A stretch of 60,166 nucleotides of DNA from JAGPUQ01 sp947084925 (GTDB taxonomy: Bacteria; Pseudomonadota; Gammaproteobacteria; Pseudomonadales; Porticoccaceae). Position 1 is the stretch's first letter, and the number at the start of each line of letters is the position of its first letter. Positions 26,651-37,886 of this stretch are shown in pieces. Made by a program: the position numbers and the translations under genes. Location: positions 1 through 60,166 of the forward strand of contig CAMTUJ010000029.1 in NCBI GenBank assembly GCA_947084925.1. Direction: 5' to 3'. The notes below the pieces were generated by a model. It ran no database searches and was not told the origin of the DNA. It worked only from the letters and a program-made list of their open reading frames with translations.

Positions 26651-27247
26651 TCAACCCGCCGCGGATGCCGGGAGAGCGTCCGGCTCGGCCAGCAAGGACA
26701 ACAAACTCAGGGCGGCCAGCGTGGTGGACGCCACCTCGACGCCATCGCGGATTCGCTGCGCCAGCTCGGCACGGGTGAGGAGAACCACCCGCAAATTTTC
26801 GAAGACGTCGAGCACCGGCCCTTCGCCATGCTCGATCACGGTGGCGAGGTAGGTATGGATCCGGTTGGTCTGGGCGCCGGGATTGGGGTAATGCGCGCCC
26901 AGGTAGCGCAGGGAGGACACCGCGTAGCCGGTTTCCTCACTCAGCTCGCGCCGCGCCGCGGTTTCCAGCGAGATATCGCCAGGATCGACCTGACCGCCCG
27001 GAAACTCCAGAAACTGGCCTTCGGCACCGTGCCGATACTGCTCGACCATGACGAGCAGTCCGGTTTCGGTCACCGGTACCACCACGACGGCATCCGGCAT
27101 CTCCAGCACATAGTGTTGCGAGGTGACCTCCGGATTCAGTTGCAGCGAACAGCTATCGCGACGCAACCGGAAAAAATCGTTGCGGTAAATTTCACTGGTC
27201 GTCACCACCTCCCAGTGCGGGAGCAGTCGGGCTTTCGAGTGCGACAT
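26651..27247 (-). CDS. NUDIX hydrolase, ADP-ribose pyrophosphatase-like
   Basis: The 198-residue protein has a Nudix box in the form GGQVDPGDISLETAARREL followed by SEETGY; the first acidic position is Asp instead of Glu. The N-terminal strand-rich part (EIYRNDFFRLRRDSCS) and the YRHGAEGQFLEFPGG context match ADP-ribose/sugar-nucleotide pyrophosphatases. Start 27247 is preferred over 27253 because GGAG is then seven bases upstream. It lies inside the catabolic strand run. Such genes can hydrolyse toxic nucleotide or CoA derivatives, but no specific role is evident. Confidence 0.88.
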   Translation of the reverse strand: MSHSKARLLPHWEVVTTSEIYRNDFFRLRRDSCSLQLNPEVTSQHYVLEMPDAVVVVPVTETGLLVMVEQYRHGAEGQFLEFPGGQVDPGDISLETAARRELSEETGYAVSSLRYLGAHYPNPGAQTNRIHTYLATVIEHGEGPVLDVFENLRVVLLTRAELAQRIRDGVEVASTTLAALSLLSLLAEPDALPASAAG

Positions 27248-27406
27248 CGCCATGCTCCGGAAATCATCGGAATACTGACACAGATCATTATCGACCGGGT
27301 TTTCGGGCTCGCCTTGATCCGGAGCAATCAGGCTTCGGTTGGCAAACCGCGCTAGGCGCGGACGGAGCTAGCGACTCGGGATTGTGAATCGAGCCCGGAC
27401 CGCCGT

Positions 27407-27826
27407 TCAGACTGCTCGCGGCTGGAAAAACGGCAGTTGTCCGCCATCCTTGAGGGGCTCGAACACGGCCTCCATCGGCAGGCCAATGCGCAGATCCTTG
27501 TAGTCCATACCCTTGAGGCCCGCGGTCATGCGCACGCCCTCCTCCATCTCGACCACCAGCACCGCGTAGGGAAATACGGTCTCGAACTCCGGCGACATGG
27601 GCATGTGGCACACGGTCCAGGAGTAGATTTCGCCACGGCCGTTGGATTCGCGCCAGCCCCATTTCTCGGAACCGCAATGCGCGCACATGAAGCGGGGAAT
27701 ATGGCGCCAGGTCTCGCAATCCAGGCAGCATTGAAACGCCAGCACGCCGCGCGCACAGTGTTCCCAGAATTGTTCGTCCAGATAATGGCGGGGTCTGGGG
27801 GCCGGGTTGGGAATAAAATCAGTCAT
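27407..27826 (-). CDS. DUF35 OB-fold protein with zinc ribbon, partner of adjacent thiolase-like protein
   Basis: This 139-residue DUF35/ChsH2-C-like protein has a rubredoxin-like zinc ribbon (Cys34, Cys37, Cys48, Cys51 in CCLDC and CAHC) followed by an OB-fold. The start at 27826 has GAGGAG six bases upstream. An ATG at 27832 would overlap the thiolase-like stop as ATGA, and either start implies tight coupling. In steroid degradation the DUF35 domain of ChsH2 binds the thiolase-like aldolase Ltp2. The adjacent thiolase-fold protein lacking its nucleophilic Cys makes the same type of complex likely here. Confidence 0.9.
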   Translation of the reverse strand: MTDFIPNPAPRPRHYLDEQFWEHCARGVLAFQCCLDCETWRHIPRFMCAHCGSEKWGWRESNGRGEIYSWTVCHMPMSPEFETVFPYAVLVVEMEEGVRMTAGLKGMDYKDLRIGLPMEAVFEPLKDGGQLPFFQPRAV

Positions 27827-27828
27827 GC

Positions 27829-29013
27829 TCATCTCCTCAGAATCGCGAGGCTGCCATCGCCGAAATCGCCCCAGCCGGTGACGACACCCAGTTCAGCGTC
27901 CTTGACCTGGACCTCGCCGGCATCGCCGCGCAACTGCCGGGTCGCTTCCACCACATGATTGAGGCCCCAGACGTGGGCCTGGGACAGCAGTCCACCGTGG
28001 GTGTTGAGGGGATAACGGCCGCCAATTTCGATATTGCCGTCCTTGACGAACTCTTCGACCGCGCCGCGCTCGCACATGCCGAGCGCTTCCAGCTGCAGCA
28101 GGACCACATAGGTAAAGCAGTCGTAGATCTGGAGAAAATCGAGGTCAGCGGGTTTGATCCCCGCCATCGCAAAGGCCTTGGGCGCGGAGTTGTTTAGCCC
28201 GATGTGGAACATGTCGGGACGATTGGCAATGTCATCCGCCGGATAGGGATGTCCCTCGGCCGCCGCCATGAGGTAGACCGGCCGACGCTTCAGATCCTTG
28301 GCCTGGGCCGCGCTGCTGAGCACGACGGCGCAGGCGCCATCGGTTTCGAGACAGCAATCAAACAGCCGGAACGGCTCCGAAATCATGCGCGAGCGCTGGT
28401 AGGCGTCGAGGTCCATGGGCTGGCCGCGCGTGATGGCGCGATCATTGAACTGCGCGTGTTTGCGGCACGCCATGGCCACCGCGGCGGTCGCATGCTCGGT
28501 AATGCCGTAGGTGTGCTTGTGGCGCATGGCGATCCAGGCGTACATCTGCACCGGCGAAGCGGCACCGTAGGGCGCGTAGTAGTTGGTCAGTGTGCGCTCC
28601 AGGGCAGGAATCGAAATCACTTCGCGGTGCTTGACGCCCGGCTTGGGGCGCAGCGCCGAAAAACCGTTCCAGCCCACCATCACCACCACGTTTTTGGCGA
28701 TGCCGGCCGCGATGGCGAGCGCCGCGCTTTGCAGCGCCGTCACCGGGCTGGCGCCGCCCATGTTGATGCCGACCGAGTAACGGATGTCGCGAATGCCCAG
28801 ATTGGCGGCGACCTCCTCGGCGGTGATCAAAACGGGCGGCAGCACGATGCCGTCGATGTCCTGGGGCGAAAGGCCGGCATCGGCAATCGCAATGCGCGTC
28901 GCTTCCAGCATGGCTTCCGCGGATGGACGGGTGGCTCCGCGCAGGTATTCCGTCTCACCGATCCCGACGATCGCGGCCTTGTCCCGGATGTCGATGGTCT
29001 GTTGAGCTGTCAT
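27829..29013 (-). CDS. Thiolase-fold protein lacking the nucleophilic Cys (Ltp2-like aldolase candidate)
   Basis: The 394-residue thiolase-superfamily protein has residues 83-92 reading INMGGASPVT where a true thiolase has N-x-C-A/S-G. The nucleophilic cysteine is therefore absent and Gly-Gly-Ala-Ser occupies the site, as in Ltp2-type proteins of steroid side-chain degradation. These cleave beta-hydroxyacyl-CoA by retro-aldol reaction together with a DUF35 partner. The C-terminal NTHGGLLSQAHVWG His motif is kept. The start at 29013 has GGAG six bases upstream. The downstream DUF35 gene overlaps or nearly overlaps its stop. The aldolase assignment is inference from the lost Cys and gene pairing. 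Confidence 0.9.
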   Translation of the reverse strand: MTAQQTIDIRDKAAIVGIGETEYLRGATRPSAEAMLEATRIAIADAGLSPQDIDGIVLPPVLITAEEVAANLGIRDIRYSVGINMGGASPVTALQSAALAIAAGIAKNVVVMVGWNGFSALRPKPGVKHREVISIPALERTLTNYYAPYGAASPVQMYAWIAMRHKHTYGITEHATAAVAMACRKHAQFNDRAITRGQPMDLDAYQRSRMISEPFRLFDCCLETDGACAVVLSSAAQAKDLKRRPVYLMAAAEGHPYPADDIANRPDMFHIGLNNSAPKAFAMAGIKPADLDFLQIYDCFTYVVLLQLEALGMCERGAVEEFVKDGNIEIGGRYPLNTHGGLLSQAHVWGLNHVVEATRQLRGDAGEVQVKDAELGVVTGWGDFGDGSLAILRR

Positions 29014-29328
29014 GTTTGCTCCTGGTAACGCTCTCCCGGCAAGCACGGATGCCGATACGGCGGGAGGTATCGAAAGCGGGCTGCGCACGGAGATTCGCTG
29101 AAGAATTTTTGGCCCCGCAAAGGGCATCGCATCACACCACAAGCACCGAATTTGGTCAATCAAGAGACGCCGCCAGCGCCGGACACCGCGGGTTTGCGAG
29201 GGGTGATTGAGGTACTTGACTTGCCGCGTATTCTTCCCTGATAGTTATGATGCGAATAACCACAAATAATAACTACCCTCCCCGGTGCGACTCCGTTCGC
29301 TACCGGGAATCTGTCAGGAGGCAAGCCG
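29014..29328 (+). promoter_or_regulatory. Divergent intergenic region and long leader of the cold-shock gene
   Basis: This 315-nt non-coding stretch lies between the catabolic island and the cold-shock gene. On the + strand TTGCCG (29221-29226) and TATGAT (29246-29251) are spaced by 19 nt, and an overlapping TTGACT lies at 29216. They form a plausible but imperfect promoter, which would give an untranslated leader of about 70 nt, as often seen in csp genes. No clear promoter for the divergent thiolase-like gene was found. Confidence 0.35.
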
Positions 29329-29667
29329 ATGACCGCTACCAAGGGCACCGTGAAGTGGTTCAATAACGCCAAAGGCTATGGGTTCATTCTGTCGGAAGCC
29401 AATCAGGAAGACATCTTCGCCCACTACTCGGCGATTGAAATGGACGGCTACAAGAGCCTGAAAGCCGGGCAACAAGTGCTGTTTGACGTTCAGTTCGGCG
29501 AAAAAGGCGTTCACGCCGCACACATCAGACCGCTCGAACCCGCAACTGCACCAGCCGCCGTTGCCCGGGCTGTCGTCGCGCCGACGCCGGCCCGCATGGC
29601 CTTCAGCCCGATGCTGGTGGCGGCTGGCGAGCAGGAAATGCAGCGTCAGGCACAGGGTCCCGGCTGA
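29329..29667 (+). CDS. Cold-shock domain protein with Ala/Pro-rich C-terminal tail
   Basis: The 112-residue protein has residues 1-70 as a CspA-type OB-fold (KGTVKWFNNAKGYGFI with RNP-1 at 15-20, RNP-2-like DIFAHY at 28-33). A tail of about 40 residues rich in Ala, Pro and Val follows, which standard 67-70-residue Csp proteins lack. It binds single-stranded RNA/DNA as a chaperone or antiterminator in cold-shock or stationary phase. GGAGG lies six bases before the ATG. A long AT-rich leader precedes it. Confidence 0.92.
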   Translation: MTATKGTVKWFNNAKGYGFILSEANQEDIFAHYSAIEMDGYKSLKAGQQVLFDVQFGEKGVHAAHIRPLEPATAPAAVARAVVAPTPARMAFSPMLVAAGEQEMQRQAQGPG

Positions 29668-29678
29668 CCTGATGCCCC

Positions 29679-29712
29679 CCAAAAAAACCGGGTTCCGGTC
29701 AAACCGGACCCC
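29679..29712 (-). terminator. Rho-independent terminator of icd
   Basis: On the - strand the stem GGTCCGGTTTGACCGGAACC is followed by CGG and a run of seven T. It lies about 55 nt after the icd stop. In the + direction it lacks a T-run, so it does not serve the cold-shock gene. Confidence 0.75.
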
Positions 29713-29766
29713 GCGGACCCAACCGGGACAAGGTCCCGGCGAGCCCGCGTTTGGGCGATGCGATCC

Positions 29767-31020
<1,254 letters not shown>

Positions 31021-31125
31021 TTGCTGATACCTCCGAAGGGTTTGTGTAAAGGAATTTCAAAACGGGCCGGATTCTAGCACGCTGCCGCGCCGTCTCTGTA
31101 GCTCTCCTACACAGGATATTTACCC

Positions 31126-31566
31126 ATGCGGTCGCAGATTCATCTGACCGTCGCTGCCGTGGTTCCCCGCGACGGCCACTACCTCATGGTAGTGGAGAAT
31201 ATCGCCGGCGAGCGGGTGCTCAATCAGCCTGCGGGACACATGGAAGCGGGAGAATCCCCCATCGAAGCGGTGTGTCGCGAAACCCTGGAGGAAACCGGCT
31301 GGCTGATCAAGCCCGTCGCCTGCCTGGGTCTCGCCTGCTTTGTGGCGGCTTCCGGCGTGACCTACCACCGCTTGAGTTTTGTGTGCGAACCCATCGACCA
31401 GATCACCGATCAGATCGATCCCGATATCGAGACGGCGCTCTGGCTGCCGGTGGCGGCGATCCGGGGCGCCGACTACCGGCATCGCAGCCCCATGGTCCGG
31501 CGCGTGATCGAAGACCATCTCGCCGGCATGCGCTATCCCCTGGAGGTGGTGCGGGATTACCGCTGA
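31126..31566 (+). CDS. nudJ: NUDIX hydrolase, phosphatase NudJ-like
   Basis: The 146-residue protein has the Nudix box in GHMEAGESPIEAVCRETLEE followed by TGW. Size, the HLTVAAVVPRDGHYLMVVE start and the position directly before mnmA match NudJ (YmfB), which hydrolyses nucleoside tri- and diphosphates and HMP-PP. AGGA lies nine bases upstream. It is likely the first gene of the nudJ-mnmA-hflD-purB set, 42 nt before mnmA. Confidence 0.9.
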   Translation: MRSQIHLTVAAVVPRDGHYLMVVENIAGERVLNQPAGHMEAGESPIEAVCRETLEETGWLIKPVACLGLACFVAASGVTYHRLSFVCEPIDQITDQIDPDIETALWLPVAAIRGADYRHRSPMVRRVIEDHLAGMRYPLEVVRDYR

Positions 31567-31570
31567 GAGC

Positions 31571-31583
31571 CTGTTAAAATCCG
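31571..31583 (+). promoter_or_regulatory. Candidate extended -10 promoter before mnmA
   Basis: TGTTAAAAT (TGn plus hexamer TAAAAT at 31575-31580) lies about 30 nt before the mnmA start, without a recognisable -35. It would give an internal promoter within the nudJ-mnmA run. Confidence 0.35.
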
Positions 31584-31608
31584 CTCCGCGTTACTCCGTG
31601 AGAATCCC

Positions 31609-32700
31609 GTGTCCACTTCCAGACCGCGCGTGATGGTCGGCATGTCCGGCGGCGTCGACTCATCCGTCGCCGCCCTGCTGCTGCTCAAGCAAGGCTACGA
31701 CGTCAGCGGCGTTTTCATGAAGAACTGGAACGAGGACGACGGCACCGAGTACTGCACCGCCAAGGAAGATCTGTTCGATGCCTTGCGGGTCTGCGATCAC
31801 CTCGGCATCGAATTGCATGCCGTCAATTTCGCCCGTCAGTACTGGGACCAGGTGTTCGCCCATTTCCTGATCGAATACCGCGCCGGACGCACGCCGAACC
31901 CCGACGTACTCTGTAATCGCGAGATCAAATTCAAGGTGTTTCTGGCGTTCTGCCAGGAGCAGGGCGCCGCGTGGATTGCCACCGGGCATTACGCACGAGT
32001 ATCCCGCGACGGCGGCGCTACGACCCTGCTGCGCGCGCGGGATGCCAACAAGGATCAAAGTTACTTCCTGTACGCGGTCAGCCCCGACGCCATCGCCCGC
32101 ACCCTGTTCCCCCTGGGCGAGATGGAGAAGCCCGCCGTGCGCGAACTGGCGCGAACCGCCGGGCTGATCACCCACGCCAAGAAGGACAGCACCGGCATCT
32201 GCTTCATCGGCGAGCGCCGCTTCCGCGACTTTCTGGCAACCTACCTGCCCGCCCAACCCGGCCCCATCGCGACCCCGGAAGGAAAAGTACTGGGCGAGCA
32301 CCAGGGACTGATGTACTACACCATCGGCCAGCGCGAAGGTCTCGGAATCGGCGGCGTCCGCGGTGGCGCCGACGCGCCCTGGTATGTCGCGGAAAAACGT
32401 CTGGACACCAACACCCTGCTGGTGGTGCAGGGCATCGATCATCCCCTGTTGTACTGGCGCAGTCTGCACGCGGAGCAGCTGAACTGGTTGCAGGACACGC
32501 CGGGATCCGCGCGTTTCGAATGTACCGCCAAGACCCGCTATCGCCAGCCCGATCAGGCGTGCGCCCTCAGTGTCACGCCGCGGGGCTGCGAGGTCAGCTT
32601 CGCCAAACCCCAGCGCGCGATCACCCCGGGACAGTCGGTGGTCTTCTATCGCGGCGAACAATGCCTGGGCGGTGGCGTGATCACCACTGGAATCCGCTGA
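31609..32700 (+). CDS. mnmA: tRNA-specific 2-thiouridylase MnmA
   Basis: The 363-residue enzyme makes the 2-thio group of mnm5s2U34 in tRNA-Lys/Glu/Gln. It has the PP-loop GMSGGVDSS at 11-19, catalytic Cys102 (NPDVLCN) and persulfide Cys198 (STGICFIGERRF). The start is GTG at 31609; an in-frame ATG nine codons later would cut into the first strand. It is followed after 1 nt by hflD, the usual gammaproteobacterial order. Confidence 0.97.
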   Translation: MSTSRPRVMVGMSGGVDSSVAALLLLKQGYDVSGVFMKNWNEDDGTEYCTAKEDLFDALRVCDHLGIELHAVNFARQYWDQVFAHFLIEYRAGRTPNPDVLCNREIKFKVFLAFCQEQGAAWIATGHYARVSRDGGATTLLRARDANKDQSYFLYAVSPDAIARTLFPLGEMEKPAVRELARTAGLITHAKKDSTGICFIGERRFRDFLATYLPAQPGPIATPEGKVLGEHQGLMYYTIGQREGLGIGGVRGGADAPWYVAEKRLDTNTLLVVQGIDHPLLYWRSLHAEQLNWLQDTPGSARFECTAKTRYRQPDQACALSVTPRGCEVSFAKPQRAITPGQSVVFYRGEQCLGGGVITTGIR

Positions 32701-32701
32701 C

Positions 32702-33328
32702 ATGGCGCGCAGCGCTCGTGAAGAACAGGCCATCGCGCTCGCGGCTGTACTCCACTACTGCCAACTGGTCGATCAACTGGCGCGCACCGGCACCGTGCCG
32801 GTGGAGCAATTGCGCGTCGCCATGATGGCGCTGCTGGAACAGAATCCGAACGACGCGGCGGCGCTGTATCAGGGTACCGGCAACCTCCGCGCCGGTATCG
32901 AGTTCCTGGAGCGGCTGCTCGGCGGGGAACGGCGCGCGCTGTCCACGGAAGTGATGCGCTATGCCGTCAACGTGCTGTATCTGCAACGCCGGCTTCAGCA
33001 CGACCCTGCCAATCGCGCGCGGATCTATGCCGGCATTGCGCGCGCCGCCGAACAGGCCGCCCTGTTTTCTCCCAGCCACGACAATGTGCTCGCCAACCTC
33101 GCCCAGATCTATCAGGACACCCTGGGCCGCTACAGCCTGCGTATCCAGGTACGCGGCGAGAGCGGCTACCTTCAACAGCCGGCGGTCGCCACCCGGGTGC
33201 GCTGCCTGCTGTTTGCCGCAATCCGCTCGGCCGTGCTGTGGCACCAACTGGGTGGACGGCGTTGGCATTTGTTTGTCCACCGCCGGCAACTCCTCGAGCG
33301 GCTGCGCGAGCTGCAACGCCGGCCCTGA
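32702..33328 (+). CDS. hflD: High-frequency lysogenisation protein HflD
   Basis: The 208-residue, mostly helical HflD family protein is encoded between mnmA and purB as in E. coli. Family landmarks are ALAAVLHYCQLVDQLARTG near the N-terminus, RYAVNVLYLQRRL in the middle and RCLLFAAIRSAVLWHQLGG near the C-terminus. It is peripherally membrane-associated. In E. coli it sequesters phage lambda CII; its native role is unclear. The ATG follows the mnmA stop by one base. Confidence 0.93.
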   Translation: MARSAREEQAIALAAVLHYCQLVDQLARTGTVPVEQLRVAMMALLEQNPNDAAALYQGTGNLRAGIEFLERLLGGERRALSTEVMRYAVNVLYLQRRLQHDPANRARIYAGIARAAEQAALFSPSHDNVLANLAQIYQDTLGRYSLRIQVRGESGYLQQPAVATRVRCLLFAAIRSAVLWHQLGGRRWHLFVHRRQLLERLRELQRRP

Positions 33329-33395
33329 TGGTCGCTACCGTCACGCCCCCACCAATCCGGTAAAATCGACATCCCGCTTCAAACACCCGGCTGCC

Positions 33396-34784
33396 ATGGA
33401 ACTCCCCGCGCGCACTGAACTGACGGCACTGACCGCCCTGTCACCGCTGGACGGACGCTATGGCGCCAAAATCGCCGGGCTGCGGCAGTACTTCAGCGAA
33501 TACGGCCTGATCCGCTTCCGGGTCCGGATCGAGCTCGAATGGTTGCGCCATCTCGCCGCCGAACCCGGTATTCCGGAACTGCCGGCGCTGGATGCCGTCG
33601 CCGCCGCGGCCCTCGACAGTATTCAAAACGCGTTCAGCCCCGCGGACGCCGCGCGCATCAAGGCCATCGAAGCGGTCACCAATCACGACGTCAAGGCCGT
33701 GGAATATTTCATCAAGGAGCGACTCGCGGCGCTGGGCGGGTTCGAGCACGCGTCCGAATTCGTGCACTTTGCCTGCACCTCGGAGGACATCAACAATCTG
33801 TCCCACGCCCTGATGCTGCAAGGCGCACTGGCGGATGTGATGTTGCCGGCGATGGACGACCTGACGACGGCGATCGCAGACCTGGCGAAAAGCCTGGCCG
33901 GAGTGCCCATGCTGGCGCGGACCCACGGCCAGACCGCCTCGCCGACCACCATGGGCAAGGAACTGGCCAACACCGCCGCCCGTCTGCGCCGCCAGCTGCT
34001 CCAGATTCGCGCGATCGAGCTGCTCGGCAAGATCAATGGCGCGGTGGGCAACTACAACGCGCACCTTGCCGCTTATCCGGAGCTCGACTGGCCGGACATC
34101 GCGCGCCGCTTCGTCACCGGGCTGGGTCTCGGCTGGAACCCCTACACCACCCAGATCGAACCCCACGACTACATGGCCGAGCTGTTCGACGCCATCGCCC
34201 GCTTCAACACCGTGCTGCTCGACTTCGACCGGGATATCTGGGGCTACGTCGCGCTCGGCTATTTCCGCCAGCGCCCGGTTGCCGGCGAGGTGGGCTCCTC
34301 GACCATGCCTCACAAGGTCAATCCCATCGACTTCGAAAATTCCGAAGGCAATCTGGGACTCGCGAACGCATTGTTTGCGCATCTCGCCGCCAAACTGCCG
34401 ATATCCCGCTGGCAGCGCGATCTCACCGACTCCACCGTATTGCGCAACATGGGCGTGGGCTTCGGCTACAGCCTGATCGCGTATCAGGCCACGCTGAAGG
34501 GACTGAGCAAACTGGACATAGACCGGCCGCGACTCGCCCAGGACCTGGAGCGCGCGTGGGAAGTCATGGCGGAACCCATCCAGACCGTGATGCGGCGCTA
34601 CAACGTGCCCGAGGCCTATGAAAAACTGAAAGTACTGACCCGGGGCCAGGCCATGACCGCTGAAACCCTGCACGCGTTCATTGCGACGCTGCCGATACCC
34701 GAGATCGCGCGCCAGCAGTTGCTGGCGCTGACCCCGGCGGACTACACCGGCAACGCGGAGTCTCAGGCAAAAACCATCGACTGA
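33396..34784 (+). CDS. purB: Adenylosuccinate lyase
   Basis: The 462-residue enzyme of purine biosynthesis cleaves SAICAR and adenylosuccinate to fumarate plus AICAR or AMP. The fumarase/aspartase-superfamily signature GSSTMPHKVNPIDFENSEGN is present, as are TSEDINN and the catalytic-His segment ARTHGQTASPTT. The frame is open much further upstream through hflD, but the ATG at 33396 starts the conserved N-terminus (LTALSPLDGRYG). A TAAAAT hexamer at 33361-33366 may be a -10 box. Confidence 0.97.
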   Translation: MELPARTELTALTALSPLDGRYGAKIAGLRQYFSEYGLIRFRVRIELEWLRHLAAEPGIPELPALDAVAAAALDSIQNAFSPADAARIKAIEAVTNHDVKAVEYFIKERLAALGGFEHASEFVHFACTSEDINNLSHALMLQGALADVMLPAMDDLTTAIADLAKSLAGVPMLARTHGQTASPTTMGKELANTAARLRRQLLQIRAIELLGKINGAVGNYNAHLAAYPELDWPDIARRFVTGLGLGWNPYTTQIEPHDYMAELFDAIARFNTVLLDFDRDIWGYVALGYFRQRPVAGEVGSSTMPHKVNPIDFENSEGNLGLANALFAHLAAKLPISRWQRDLTDSTVLRNMGVGFGYSLIAYQATLKGLSKLDIDRPRLAQDLERAWEVMAEPIQTVMRRYNVPEAYEKLKVLTRGQAMTAETLHAFIATLPIPEIARQQLLALTPADYTGNAESQAKTID

Positions 34785-34805
34785 ACCGCGATCCGAGTTG
34801 GCGGC

Positions 34806-36830
<2,025 letters not shown>

Positions 36831-36954
36831 GATGGCCTGCCCTCCGGGAGCGCGGGAATTCTAGCAGTGAACCCGGGCACAGCGCGCCGACACCGGCGCG
36901 CGGGCAGATATCCCCGGGCGGCCCGGTTATCACGCAATCCAGCCGCATCATCGG

Positions 36955-36983
36955 TTGACGATGTGCATGGCCGCTTTTATCAT
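36955..36983 (+). promoter_or_regulatory. Sigma-70 promoter of tRNA-Asn
   Basis: TTGACG (36955-36960) and TATCAT (36978-36983) are separated by 17 bp, with a GC-rich discriminator just downstream, typical of stringently controlled stable-RNA promoters. The mature tRNA begins 15 nt after the -10 box. Confidence 0.75.
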
Positions 36984-36997
36984 GCGCCCCCTGCCAG

Positions 36998-37073
36998 TCC
37001 GCCTTAGCTCAGTCGGTAGAGCAAATGACTGTTAATCATTGGGTCGCTGGTTCGAGTCCAGCAGGCGGAGCCA
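36998..37073 (+). tRNA. tRNA-Asn (anticodon GTT)
   Basis: The 76-nt cloverleaf has acceptor stem TCCGCCT/AGGCGGA, D-loop AGCTCAGTCGGTAGAGC, anticodon loop CTGTTAA with GTT, T-arm GGTTCGAGTCC, discriminator G, and CCA encoded in the DNA at 37071-37073. Confidence 0.97.
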
Positions 37074-37082
37074 AACATGTTT

Positions 37083-37118
37083 CCCCGCGGGACAGCCTCT
37101 AAAGGCTGCCCCGCGGGG
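37083..37118 (+). terminator. Hairpin downstream of tRNA-Asn, probable terminator
   Basis: A long inverted repeat starts 10 nt after the tRNA (CCCCGCGGG-A-CAGCCT, loop CTAA, AGGCTG-C-CCCGCGGGG). The nearest T-run (five T) comes only about 13 nt later, so it may also act in 3' processing. Confidence 0.55.
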
Positions 37119-37417
37119 ATCGCTCGGTGCATTTTTCAGCCCTCTTGATCCCCGTTGCCTTTGTAGCCGCTTGAGAATTTTACTTCCTCATGGCGTTTGA
37201 CTTTGCGCTGAATTGATTCAGCGCGGAATACGCAAGCCGACTGGCAACGATCTCCGCAACGCTCCAAAAGACTGTCGTCCAGGCGGCGCCATCAGCGCGC
37301 AGCAGTGAATCGACTCGCTATCAGAAACGCGAAATTACGCGCCGGGCGACCGCAGGCAAACGTCTTGATGATCCCGCGGGTCGGTACATTTCACGCATCG
37401 CCGGCCTCGGGTGAAAC
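37119..37417. other. Intergenic stretch without a recognised gene
   Basis: About 300 nt lie between the tRNA-Asn hairpin and the comEA-like terminator. A short + frame at 37305-37499 has no ribosome binding site or family resemblance and runs across the terminator, so it is not called. I see no tRNA, sRNA signature or repeat here. Confidence 0.6.
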
Positions 37418-37447
37418 GAAAAAGGCCACGCTCCGAAAAGCGTGGCC
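37418..37447 (-). terminator. Rho-independent terminator of comEA-like gene
   Basis: On the - strand a 9-bp stem GGCCACGCT/AGCGTGGCC with loop TTTCGG is followed by TTTTTCG. It lies 21 nt after the stop codon. Confidence 0.88.
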
Positions 37448-37467
37448 GTCGCGGTCCGGGCTGACCA

Positions 37468-37824
37468 TTAAAAAACGATTCTGGCCTCGTTTTGCTTGAG
37501 AATCGCTTCTCCGATGCCCTTCACCTCCAGGAGTTGCGCCGCGTCCTTGAAAGGACCGTTCGCCTCCCGGTAGGCAACGATGGCCTGTGCCTTGGCGGGC
37601 CCCACGCCGACCAACCCCGCCGCAATCTGCTCGGCGCTGGCGGTATTGACGTTGACCGCCGACTCGGCTTTCGCCGTGGCCTGGGCTTTGGCTGCTGCCT
37701 GGGTGGCGACTGCCGGAGGCTTATCGACGCCAGCCTTGCTTTCGGCCGCCCAAAGTGGCGCGGGGGCCAACATCAATGCCAACGCCACCAGAGCAACCCT
37801 TTCAAACCCATGAACCTTCTTCAT
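37468..37824 (-). CDS. ComEA-like helix-hairpin-helix DNA-binding protein, exported
   Basis: The 118-residue protein has a signal peptide (hydrophobic VALVALALMLAPAP, cleavage near WAA at 25-27), an Ala/Lys-rich linker and a C-terminal pair of helix-hairpin-helix motifs (VNVNTASAEQIAAGLVGVG, then LLEVKGIGEAIL). Periplasmic ComEA-type proteins bind incoming DNA during natural transformation. The single-domain form is widespread in gammaproteobacteria. The start at 37824 has GGGAG seven bases upstream; a longer frame to 37875 is rejected. It lies 62 nt after pyrF and has its own terminator. Confidence 0.92.
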   Translation of the reverse strand: MKKVHGFERVALVALALMLAPAPLWAAESKAGVDKPPAVATQAAAKAQATAKAESAVNVNTASAEQIAAGLVGVGPAKAQAIVAYREANGPFKDAAQLLEVKGIGEAILKQNEARIVF

Positions 37825-37886
37825 GTTTAACTCCCTGCACTTGCGTGCTCCTTGTCGATGAATAGGCGCGATCACTTCGCGCCCAC

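Noticed and set aside
24089..27355. A 1088-codon open frame on the + strand
   Set aside because: It lies antisense to the acyl-CoA dehydrogenase, LLM and Nudix genes, has Arg/His/Asp-rich composition without any domain, and arises from GC-rich codon bias of the real genes.
37305..37499. A 64-codon + frame after tRNA-Asn
   Set aside because: It has no ribosome binding site, crosses the terminator of the comEA-like gene, and has no similarity pattern.
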